Below, one piece after another: positions 18,577 through 25,993 of a stretch of 64,000 nucleotides of DNA. The stretch is from positions 1 to 64,000 of the forward strand of contig JBCFAO010000020.1 of NCBI GenBank assembly GCA_038562165.1, given 5' to 3'. Within the stretch, counting starts at the first letter, position 1, and each line of letters begins with the position of its first letter. Source of the DNA: WRMS01 sp038562165 (GTDB taxonomy: Bacteria > Bacillota > Peptococcia > DRI-13 > UBA5745). The notes under the pieces are model-generated. The model did no database searches. It was not told the origin of the DNA and saw nothing but the letters and a program-made list of their open reading frames with translations. Both the position numbers and the translations under genes were made by a program.

Positions 18577-19353
18577 TTAGCCCAGGACAGAAAGGGCTCG
18601 TTCCATGTGCTGAAAAATAATATCAATATAATTATCAATAAAGCCGCTGACCGGCAAAGAGAAAACAAAAAGCAGGATTAATCCCATAATTACCTTCATT
18701 TGAAAATGAATAGAAAACACATTGATCTGGGGCACCAGCTTCATCAATATACCCATGGTAATTTCTACGGTAAAGGAAGCTGCCACAAAAGGCAAAACGA
18801 GACGAATAGCTAAAGAAAATGCCTGCAAAAACATGTCAATCATAAAAAGGCTTAAATTCGTATTTAAGACAGCTCCGCCTAAACCCACAATTTCATAGGA
18901 AGCTGCAGCTAAACGAATCAATACCAGGTGGCTGTTGGTGACAAAAAGAAATAAGACAAAAATCAGGTTAAAGAGATTACCGGATAAGGACATTTGAATA
19001 TTGGCATTACGGTCAAAGACCTTGGCCATGGATAAGCCTAAACCCATATCGATAACATCGCCGGCCATAAAAAGCATAAAGTAAAAGGTTTGGAAAATCA
19101 GCCCCCAGACCAGGCCCACCAGAAGTTCCGCCCCAATACCCATCACTAGAGATAAGGTGTTGGTGACAGGCCTCATGGTTGCCATTAAGCCGGGGCTGAT
19201 CAGCAAGGATAATCCCAGGCACAGGGCCATGGTAAACTGGGTGGGCACATTACGGCGGGACAATATTGGGTTGAAACCCAGCACCCCCACCATCCGGCAA
19301 AAAACCAGAATATACACTATCAGTTGATTGTACGTAAATTCCCAGGTCATCAT
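18577..19353 (-). CDS. fliR: Flagellar export gate protein FliR
   Basis: A 258-aa, very hydrophobic protein with about six membrane segments; part of the FliP5-FliQ4-FliR1 export gate. It starts at the ATG directly after the TAA stop of fliQ, with no clear ribosome binding site, so it is probably translated by coupling. Typical sequences include ILVFCRMVGVLGFNPI and LPFVAASFTVEITMGIL. Confidence 0.95.
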   Translation of the reverse strand: MMTWEFTYNQLIVYILVFCRMVGVLGFNPILSRRNVPTQFTMALCLGLSLLISPGLMATMRPVTNTLSLVMGIGAELLVGLVWGLIFQTFYFMLFMAGDVIDMGLGLSMAKVFDRNANIQMSLSGNLFNLIFVLFLFVTNSHLVLIRLAAASYEIVGLGGAVLNTNLSLFMIDMFLQAFSLAIRLVLPFVAASFTVEITMGILMKLVPQINVFSIHFQMKVIMGLILLFVFSLPVSGFIDNYIDIIFQHMERALSVLG

Positions 19354-19617
19354 TTAAATCTCAAGCATCTGCATGCAGATATACATAAAAAAGTCCGTTA
19401 AATTCGTCATCATCCAGGGCCCGATCAGAATCATCAGAAGAGCGATGGCCAGGATTTTCGGCACAAAGGTCAAGGTTTGCTCATGAATCTGGGTGGCAGC
19501 CTGGAAAACAGCGATAATCAAACCCAGGGTCAGGCTGGTCAGCAATAAAGGGGCGGCCAGCTTCATAATCGTCCATAAGGCTTCCCGCAGGATACTTATC
19601 ACATCACCTTGAGCCAT
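19354..19617 (-). CDS. fliQ: Flagellar export gate protein FliQ
   Basis: An 87-aa protein of two membrane helices joined by the loop QAATQIHEQTLTFVPK, which is the family signature. It forms the FliPQR gate in the basal-body membrane. The ribosome binding site is AAGGAGAG, 6 nt before ATG. Normal length. Confidence 0.96.
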   Translation of the reverse strand: MAQGDVISILREALWTIMKLAAPLLLTSLTLGLIIAVFQAATQIHEQTLTFVPKILAIALLMILIGPWMMTNLTDFFMYICMQMLEI

Positions 19618-19661
19618 TTTGCTCTCCTTTTTGTAAATTTCTTTCTACATTCCGCCGGCAG

Positions 19662-20447
19662 CTAATGAAAACTCTTAACCAGGGTTTCCATCAGCAAGCT
19701 CCAGCCATCCACCACCACAAAAAGCATCAGCTTAAAAGGCAGCGATATCATTGACGGCGGCAGCATCACCATGCCCATGGACATCAGCGTACTGGCAACA
19801 ATCATATCGATAACCAGAAAAGGGATAAATAACAAAAAACCCATAATGAAGGCCCGTTTTAGCTCGCTGGTGATAAAAGCCGGTATGACAATCCGCATGC
19901 CCAGGTTCTCCAACAGCTCAGGCCTCAACTCCTCAGTCAGGCTTTCTTCACCTGCTAAAGATAAAAACAGATTCAGCTCGGGAGCTTTTGTCTGTTTTAA
20001 CATGAAAATTTTAAGAGGCTCCTCTATATTGTCCAGGCATTCCGCCTGGCTGATGGTTCCCGCCATAAAGGGCTGCAGGGCCGTTTCATTAATCTCGTCC
20101 AGCACCGGCCACATTATAAACAAAGAAAGAAACAAGGCCAATCCTATAATCACTTGGTTGGGCGGCGTCTGCTGCAAGCCGATGGCGTTGCGCAAAAAGG
20201 AAAAAACAATGATAATCCTGGTAAAGCTAGTCAGCATGATCAGGATGGAGGGCGCCAGAGTGATCAACGTAAGAAAAAACAGCATTTGCAGCGGTCCTAG
20301 AGCCCCTTCCTGCCCGCCTGAGCCAAAGTCGATATTGAGGGAGGCTGCCTGAAGGCTGGAATGACCGTTCACCATAATCCCAAGGCCCAGAATTATTACA
20401 AGAAAAAAGACAGCTGCCTTAACCTTAACTCCTGCTCGTTCCCTCAT
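19662..20447 (-). CDS. fliP: Flagellar export gate protein FliP
   Basis: A 261-aa membrane protein with an N-terminal signal-like segment (about residues 8-30), the conserved loop MLTSFTRIIIVFSFLRNAIG and QTPPNQVIIGLALFL, and helices near the C-terminus. The start at 20447 has GGAAGG 8 nt upstream. An alternative ATG at 20486 would overlap fliO by 8 nt (ATGATTGA), so coupling to fliO is also possible. FliP forms the core of the export gate. Confidence 0.95.
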   Translation of the reverse strand: MRERAGVKVKAAVFFLVIILGLGIMVNGHSSLQAASLNIDFGSGGQEGALGPLQMLFFLTLITLAPSILIMLTSFTRIIIVFSFLRNAIGLQQTPPNQVIIGLALFLSLFIMWPVLDEINETALQPFMAGTISQAECLDNIEEPLKIFMLKQTKAPELNLFLSLAGEESLTEELRPELLENLGMRIVIPAFITSELKRAFIMGFLLFIPFLVIDMIVASTLMSMGMVMLPPSMISLPFKLMLFVVVDGWSLLMETLVKSFH

Positions 20448-20478
20448 TACCATACCCTTCCGAGAAGTCCCCTTTTTC

Positions 20479-20826
20479 TCAATCATGATCTGACCGTTTT
20501 TGCAGCCGGTCTTTAAATAAAGTAAAAAAGTCTGCATTTCCCTGGGCTGCCGTCAGACCGCTAAATTGCTGGCCATCCAACTCCGCCAGGGTTTCAATAT
20601 GCTGGGGCGTCACACCAAGGAGCAGAGTTTTTTCGCTAATGCGCACAATCAGCAAGAAGCGGTCATGACCAAGGGCCAATTTGTCAATGACGGTCATTTC
20701 CTTTGCGGCAGCACCCATTCCCATATAACCCTTGCCAATAAGCTTTGTAACGTAGTAAGCCGCTACAAAAATCAGGATAACGAAAATAACTGCGCCCATA
20801 ATGGAGCCAAAAGTGCTAAATTCCAC
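20479..20826 (-). CDS. fliO: Flagellar assembly protein FliO
   Basis: A 115-aa protein with one membrane helix (SIMGAVIFVILIFVAAYYVTKLIG) followed by a cytoplasmic domain with the FliO pattern VIDKLALGHDRFLLIVRISEKTLLLGVT. It helps FliP assemble. The GTG at 20826 is taken as the start because AGGGAGGGG lies 8 nt upstream; the GTG at 20859 has only a weak AAGG close by. Confidence 0.88.
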   Translation of the reverse strand: MEFSTFGSIMGAVIFVILIFVAAYYVTKLIGKGYMGMGAAAKEMTVIDKLALGHDRFLLIVRISEKTLLLGVTPQHIETLAELDGQQFSGLTAAQGNADFFTLFKDRLQKRSDHD

Positions 20827-20886
20827 CCGGTCTACCCCTCCCTGCCCGGCAACTAACACTGCCCTTATAACGAGAAAGCTGAGGCG

Positions 20887-21249
20887 TTATAACGGCAGTA
20901 CCTTCGATACGGTCTGGACAATCCGCTCTTGCTTAAAAGGCTTAACGATGAAGTCTAAAGCTCCCAGCGTAATGGCTTCCATAACCATGGACTCCTGACC
21001 CATAGCGGAACACATGATCACTTTAGCGCCGGGGTCCTCTTGTGCAATTGTACGCAGGGCCTCAATACCATTCATGTTGGGCATGGTAATATCCATAATT
21101 ACCAGGTCCGGTTTTTCCGATTTATAAAGCTCTACTGCCTTCTGACCGTCTTCACCTTCTACAAAATCCGTATAGCCGGCTTTACTCAAATGGTTTTTAA
21201 TCGTCATTCGCATAAAACCCGCATCATCAACAACCAATATTTTATACAT
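20887..21249 (-). CDS. cheY: Chemotaxis response regulator CheY
   Basis: A 120-aa single receiver domain. The acidic pair is D8-D9, the phospho-acceptor D53 (VIMDITMPNMNG), the switch serine lies in MCSAMGQ, and the lysine in VKPF. CheA phosphorylates it; CheY-P binds FliM, and CheC and FliY dephosphorylate it. ATG at 21249 has GGAGGAG 8 nt upstream. Its place between fliY and fliO is the same as in Bacillus. Confidence 0.95.
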   Translation of the reverse strand: MYKILVVDDAGFMRMTIKNHLSKAGYTDFVEGEDGQKAVELYKSEKPDLVIMDITMPNMNGIEALRTIAQEDPGAKVIMCSAMGQESMVMEAITLGALDFIVKPFKQERIVQTVSKVLPL

Positions 21250-21312
21250 CCCTTTTACTCCTCCCGGCTCAATAGTCTGCAATATTTCTATTATACTATA
21301 AGATCTTATTCC

Positions 21313-22869
21313 CTACAAACTGCCATCTAACGATTCCATCAGTTCTTTTGTTCCTACAATCTCCGTTATTCTGACACCAAAATTGTCACCGATGACAATG
21401 ACGTCGCCATAGGCTAAAAGCTGTCCGTTGACAATAATCTCCGCCGGCGCCCCCGTTTGTTTTTCAAGCTCCAAAACCGTACCTTGGCCAAAATCCAATA
21501 TTTCTTTGATTTTCCGGCGGGTTTTGCCAATGACGATGGAGACTTCCAAAGGCACGCCCATAAGCAAGCCAATGTTGCCTTGGGCTGCCGGCCCTTTGCG
21601 GCCAGGTTCGGAAAAGTCCGGGAACTGAGGTTTCTTTATGTTTAATGGGGTAAGCGGTGTAACCATATTCGCCATCCTTTGGCCTGCCATCGCTTCTTGA
21701 TTGTATGGCGGCATACTCTGATTGGGCCAGGGCTGTTGCTGCTGCCAAGGCTGAGCCGTCTGTTCCATGGGCCAAGGTTGCGGCGCTGCCATGGGCTGCA
21801 GCGGCGGCATCGGCTGTGGTGCTGCCATGGGCTGCGGCGTTGGCATCGGCTGCGGCGTTGGCATCGGCTGCGGTGCTGCCATGGGCTGCGGTGTTGGCAT
21901 GGGCTGCGGTGTTGGCATCGGCTGTGGTGCTGCCATGGGCTGCGGTGTTGGTACCGGCTGCGGCGCTGGCATCGGTTGCGGTGTTGGTACCGGCTGCGGC
22001 GCTGCCATCGGTTGCGGTGCTGGTATCGGTTCCGGCACTGGTATCGGCTGCGGCGCTGCTGCCGCTTGCGGTGCCGGCATCGGTTCCGGCACTGCCGCCG
22101 GTTGCGGCGTTGGTATCGGCTGCGGCTCCGGTATCGGTTCTGGCGCTGGCGCTGCCACCGGTTGCGGCGCTGTGGGCTGCGGCTCCGGCATGGGCGTCGG
22201 CGGCTGAATCCCCGGGCCATCCTCCGGCATTACGCTGGCGATGATATCCTTGGCCAAAGGAAAGGACAGAAAGCTGATGAAGTTGCTATTCATCACGTCT
22301 TTGACCATCATATTGAAGGAAATCGCCACCACCATTTCCTCGTCATTCATTTGCATTAAATCTGAGGCAAAATGATTCATTTGCTCCGACAGGTGAGCCG
22401 TAGGCGTCGAGATATTGACGGGCCTGCCCAAAAGCTCCGATAAAGCCGTGGCCGAAGAACCCATCATTTGGTTCATCACCTCGCAGGCGGCGCTCATGCT
22501 CATATCATCAAACTCAAAATGATCATCTTCCGGCGGCAGGTCTTCATTACCCATAAGCAGATTCAGAATGATCTGCATATCCCGGCTGCGGAACATGATA
22601 ACATTTACTCCGTTAATACCCTCCACATAATTGATCTTTACTAATACCGAGGGGTCCATATCGGAATAATCAACCTGACCGAATTTGCTTTGACGCAAAG
22701 TAGGCGTCGTAATGGTGACCTGTTTATCCAGCATGGCCGAAACGGCTGTAGCCGCGGAACCCATGCTGATATTCATAATCTCACCAATTACGTCCATTTC
22801 ATTTTCCGTTAAAAGTCCAGCATTCATTGCCGTAATTTGTTCGTTATCCAATAAAACCCCTCTTTTCAT
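21313..22869 (-). CDS. fliY: Flagellar switch protein and CheY-P phosphatase FliY
   Basis: A 518-aa C-ring protein. The N-terminus has a CheC-type domain with active-site helices around IGEIMNISMGSAAT and CEVMNQMMGSSAT. The last about 100 residues form the SpoA/FliN domain (VPLEVSIVIGKTRRKIKEIL). Between them lies a very long Pro-rich linker (about residues 223-395) built of P-x-P-Q-P and M-A-A-P units, far longer than in the Bacillus protein. The start ATG overlaps the fliM stop by 4 nt; a TTG seven codons later with GAGGGG before it is an alternative. Confidence 0.95.
   Translation of the reverse strand: MKRGVLLDNEQITAMNAGLLTENEMDVIGEIMNISMGSAATAVSAMLDKQVTITTPTLRQSKFGQVDYSDMDPSVLVKINYVEGINGVNVIMFRSRDMQIILNLLMGNEDLPPEDDHFEFDDMSMSAACEVMNQMMGSSATALSELLGRPVNISTPTAHLSEQMNHFASDLMQMNDEEMVVAISFNMMVKDVMNSNFISFLSFPLAKDIIASVMPEDGPGIQPPTPMPEPQPTAPQPVAAPAPEPIPEPQPIPTPQPAAVPEPMPAPQAAAAPQPIPVPEPIPAPQPMAAPQPVPTPQPMPAPQPVPTPQPMAAPQPMPTPQPMPTPQPMAAPQPMPTPQPMPTPQPMAAPQPMPPLQPMAAPQPWPMEQTAQPWQQQQPWPNQSMPPYNQEAMAGQRMANMVTPLTPLNIKKPQFPDFSEPGRKGPAAQGNIGLLMGVPLEVSIVIGKTRRKIKEILDFGQGTVLELEKQTGAPAEIIVNGQLLAYGDVIVIGDNFGVRITEIVGTKELMESLDGSL
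21780..22200. repeat. Tandem repeats coding the Pro-rich linker of FliY
   Basis: On the plus strand this stretch is a series of 18-nt-based units of the type GGCTGCGGTGTTGGCATC, with higher-order copies. On the coding strand they give PQPMPT/PQPMAA peptide repeats. Such arrays can change length by slippage. Confidence 0.85.
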
Positions 22870-23858
22870 ATGGCAATGGAATCAACCAATTTAACTGCCT
22901 TTTTTGTTTTTGTTTCGCCCAGCCTGGCGTAATACCAGGGAATACCGTCTACAGTAACACAGATGTTGCTGTCGATTTTTTTATTTAAGGCGATTACATC
23001 ATTAACTTGTAATTGCAAAATATCGCCGAAGGTCATTTGACATTGATCCAATATGGCTTCCACTTCCAGATCTGACTGTTTCAAATAATCCAAAACCAGA
23101 TCTTTCTTGGCTTTTTCTTTCTCCGGATCCTGCTGCTTGGCCGCTCTGGCATATTTTGTACTAAAGCTGGCAATGACGGCATCCATGTTTTCAGCAGGCA
23201 TACAAATATTGGCGGTACAAGAAAAACTGCCGGAAATGATCTCCAGAGTAACGATTACTACCACGTCCTGAGAAGAAAATGCCTGAATCATACGGCCGTT
23301 GGTTTCAATACTTCTAAGGGATGTGGTTACTGCAAAATAATTGCACCAGGCTTCTTTCAAATGACCGGTAACCCGCTCCAGCACCGTTTTTAGAATCGCT
23401 AACTCAATTTCTGTGTAATCCCGGTCCGGCATATAAACGTCGCCGATGGCGCCCATTAACCGCTCAATGATTAAGTAACCGAAGGATGTGGAAAATTCGA
23501 CCATCAGGGCTGTCTCATCATAATTGCTTTCACCGGGTTTAAAATCAATCATAGCAACCAAAGTAGTATCCGGCAAAGCGTTATTGAATTCATTATAGCG
23601 TTGCTCTTCAATTTGTACCACATTCACTTCGCAAATATCTCTTAAAATACTTGTAAAATAAGAGGCTACCACCCGGGAAAAAGTCTCATACAAATTGTTT
23701 AGTGATTTTAATTGGTCTTTTGTAAACTTTTTCGGGCTGCTGAAGTCGTATTCTTTTACTTTTTGCTTGGGCTCTTCTATTTCCTGCTCGACCTTTTTAC
23801 CGCTCTGCATTTTTTTGAGCAGTTCGTCGATTTGGCTTTGAGATAGATTTTCCGCCAC
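22866..23858 (-). CDS. fliM: Flagellar motor switch protein FliM
   Basis: A 330-aa C-ring protein. The N-terminal CheY-P-binding peptide LSQSQIDELLKKM is present, followed by the CheC-like middle domain (to about residue 230) and the SpoA domain (LEVEAILDQCQMTFGDILQLQVNDVIALNK). It starts with GTG at 23858, about 9 nt after GGGGGAAG. It overlaps fliY by 4 nt. There is no fliL between motB and fliM. Confidence 0.96.
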   Translation of the reverse strand: MAENLSQSQIDELLKKMQSGKKVEQEIEEPKQKVKEYDFSSPKKFTKDQLKSLNNLYETFSRVVASYFTSILRDICEVNVVQIEEQRYNEFNNALPDTTLVAMIDFKPGESNYDETALMVEFSTSFGYLIIERLMGAIGDVYMPDRDYTEIELAILKTVLERVTGHLKEAWCNYFAVTTSLRSIETNGRMIQAFSSQDVVVIVTLEIISGSFSCTANICMPAENMDAVIASFSTKYARAAKQQDPEKEKAKKDLVLDYLKQSDLEVEAILDQCQMTFGDILQLQVNDVIALNKKIDSNICVTVDGIPWYYARLGETKTKKAVKLVDSIAI

Positions 23859-23906
23859 TAGTTTGCTTCCCCCTTTCCCCTGGGATTACGGATACCCTCT
23901 ATTTGA

Positions 23907-24719
23907 TTAATTTGTACTGCCATTATTCAACCCCGGCGTCAAAAGCTCGCTGGCGCCGCCGCTGGTGGGGAATTGATTGCTGTCAAAAATTCCGCCTAAA
24001 ATACCATATACGTCAAAATTAATCAAGCTTTTCTCACCTACGATTACCAGCTCCACCCGCCGGTTTTGCTGCCGGCCCGGTTCTGTGGAATTATCTGCAA
24101 TGGGATAATTGTCGCCATAACCGAAGGTGATCATTTTCTGCTTGTCGATATCTCTTTCATCTTCAAAGAACATAGCCACGGTTGCCGCCCGCTCGCCGGA
24201 AAGCCGCCAGTCGGAAACCTCGGATTTTGCCCGGCCTGTTTGGGCCGTATGTCCGCAGACATTGATGACCCGAATCTTCTCTTCATATATCTTGAGAACT
24301 TCCCCGATGAAACCCAGAAGAGGTTTAGCCTCCTCTACCAAGACATAGCGGTCCGGCTGAAATAATATTTGGCTGCTGAACCGTATATAAACAATGTCTT
24401 CGTGCTTAGAAATGGAAACGGCTGCTTCCATGCCCTGGGATTCCACATAGTCCTTGATATGCTGATAGAGAGAGTCCATAGTTAATTCGGCCTCAGACCC
24501 CGCTATCTCGCCGGCAGAATAAGCGCCGCCGGCGCCGCCGGCCCCCTGCTCAAGAATCTGAGCCCCGCCAAAAGACCGGATTAAAATATCGATGGTTTCC
24601 GTTTCAAAGGAGGCCATGCCCACTAGAACCACAAAAAAGGTGAGCAGCAGCGTAACCATATCGGCATAAGTATCAAGCCAGGTACCGCCGCTATCATCAT
24701 CTCGTTTTCTTCTTGCCAT
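23907..24719 (-). CDS. motB: Flagellar stator protein MotB
   Basis: A 270-aa stator subunit. The membrane helix near residues 15-38 has the proton-binding aspartate in WLDTYADMVTLLLTFFVVL. The OmpA-like peptidoglycan-binding domain spans about 105-230 (INVCGHTAQTG, LSGERAATVAMFF, GYGDNYPIADN, NRRVELVI). It anchors the stator to the wall. It follows motA by 55 nt in the main flagellar operon. Confidence 0.95.
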   Translation of the reverse strand: MARRKRDDDSGGTWLDTYADMVTLLLTFFVVLVGMASFETETIDILIRSFGGAQILEQGAGGAGGAYSAGEIAGSEAELTMDSLYQHIKDYVESQGMEAAVSISKHEDIVYIRFSSQILFQPDRYVLVEEAKPLLGFIGEVLKIYEEKIRVINVCGHTAQTGRAKSEVSDWRLSGERAATVAMFFEDERDIDKQKMITFGYGDNYPIADNSTEPGRQQNRRVELVIVGEKSLINFDVYGILGGIFDSNQFPTSGGASELLTPGLNNGSTN

Positions 24720-24774
24720 GTTCTCACCTTCTTCTCAATACCTTATAATAATTGCTTTTAATATTATGCCTTTA

Positions 24775-25617
24775 TCATTTCTTTTTTCTCTTTTTAGGAG
24801 TGGAATCTTCTTCATCCATATTATTGATTAAATTCTGTTTATATTGAGGCAGGAGATTCATCAGCCGCTCCTGTATAAACTTAGGATTCTCACCGGCCTG
24901 GATAGCCTGAACGCCTTCGCAGATAATCATATTACATAAAAATTCTTCTTCATGGCGGGTCTGCAATTTATTGGCGATAGGTGTAAAAATTAAGTTAGAT
25001 AATATTGTACCATAAAAGGTAGTAATCAAAGCAACAGCCATGTTGGGCCCTATGGTACTGACATCGCCCATGTCTTTCAGCAAATTAATCAAACCAATTA
25101 AGGTACCGATCATACCAAATGCGGGAGCATAACTGGCGCCCTTGCTGTATAGGGCTCTCTCCTGAGCATGGCGGTCATCCATATGATCCAGCCGCATTTC
25201 CAATTGCTGCTTTACCTTTTCCGGGTCCACGGAGTCTACAACCATCATCATGCTGTTTTTTAAGAAGGCGTCGTTAATTCCCTCTAAATCTTCTTCCAGA
25301 GCCAATAAACCGTTGATTCTGGCTTTCTTGGCAAACTCTACTAGCTGGTTAATATAAATGCCGGGATCGTATTGCTTCGGCATCAGCACGATCCTCATAT
25401 GCTTGGGCACCTTAGCCAATTGGCTGCCTGGAAAAGAAACCATCAAAGCCACCAGGGTGCCGCCCAATACGATAGCAATACTGGTGGGGTCAAAAAAATT
25501 CACAACATTGGCAAGGTTAAAGCTGTAGCTTCCGTCTACCAAGCTTTTTGTCAGACACATGCCGATGACCATCAAAACAATACCGAATGCCCACCCAAGT
25601 ATTGACATAAGGTCCAT
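24775..25617 (-). CDS. motA: Flagellar stator protein MotA
   Basis: A 280-aa membrane protein with four helices and the cytoplasmic loop of the MotA/PomA family, including the conserved charged part (MRLDHMDDRHAQERALYSKG) and the helix-3 region APAFGMIGTLIGLINLL. With MotB it forms the ion channel that drives rotation. The start at 25617 (MDLMSILGW) is chosen by family pattern; GTG at 25629 is also possible. The C-terminus is rich in lysine. Confidence 0.95.
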   Translation of the reverse strand: MDLMSILGWAFGIVLMVIGMCLTKSLVDGSYSFNLANVVNFFDPTSIAIVLGGTLVALMVSFPGSQLAKVPKHMRIVLMPKQYDPGIYINQLVEFAKKARINGLLALEEDLEGINDAFLKNSMMMVVDSVDPEKVKQQLEMRLDHMDDRHAQERALYSKGASYAPAFGMIGTLIGLINLLKDMGDVSTIGPNMAVALITTFYGTILSNLIFTPIANKLQTRHEEEFLCNMIICEGVQAIQAGENPKFIQERLMNLLPQYKQNLINNMDEEDSTPKKRKKK

Positions 25618-25668
25618 TTTTCTTCTCACGTTAGAAAACCATTCCTTCCCCGAATATTTGGCCAGCTA

Positions 25669-25866
25669 CTATTTACGATCCAAGACGCCATTAATTTCTT
25701 TACGAAACTGAATTACTTTCTCCATGATTTCTTCCATGGTCTCCCTGACGATATAAAACTTCTTTATCGTCAAGTGGATGGTGGTATCGGGATTTTCCAC
25801 AATCGTTTCGATCAAGTCGGAATTCAGGGCAAAGGTGGTTCCGTCCAGCTTAGTTAACATTATCAT
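25669..25866 (-). CDS. flbD: Flagellar protein FlbD (SwrD family)
   Basis: A 65-aa protein of the FlbD family, with MLTKLDGTTFALNSDLIE and a second half TIHLTIKKFYIVRETMEEI. The Bacillus homologue SwrD raises flagellar torque. AGGAG lies 9 nt before ATG. It stands between flgE and motA, next to the stator genes it is thought to assist. Confidence 0.92.
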   Translation of the reverse strand: MIMLTKLDGTTFALNSDLIETIVENPDTTIHLTIKKFYIVRETMEEIMEKVIQFRKEINGVLDRK

Positions 25867-25906
25867 CTTGCACTTCTCCTATCTGCTTAGCATTTTATGA
25901 TGGATT

Positions 25907-25957
25907 CCGTCATCGGCAAAGGGAAACCTCAGCCCGCTTTCCCCTTGCCGACGACGG
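25907..25957 (-). promoter_or_regulatory. Strong mRNA hairpin between flgE and flbD
   Basis: The arms 25907-25926 and 25938-25957 can form a 20-bp stem with an 11-nt loop. The two mismatches on the plus strand become G-U pairs on the transcribed minus strand, so the RNA stem is unbroken. No T-run follows; it looks more like a barrier or stabiliser than a terminator. Confidence 0.65.
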
Positions 25958-25993
25958 AGACGATTGCCGCCGCCATCGGTAGATTCTTATTTA

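Noticed and set aside
21642..22359. Long open frames on both strands across the FliY linker (Arg-rich, Ala/Val-rich and Gly/Cys-rich products)
   Set aside because: They arise from the 18-nt-based tandem repeats coding the Pro-rich linker; they have no domain signature and lie inside or opposite a clear fliY gene.
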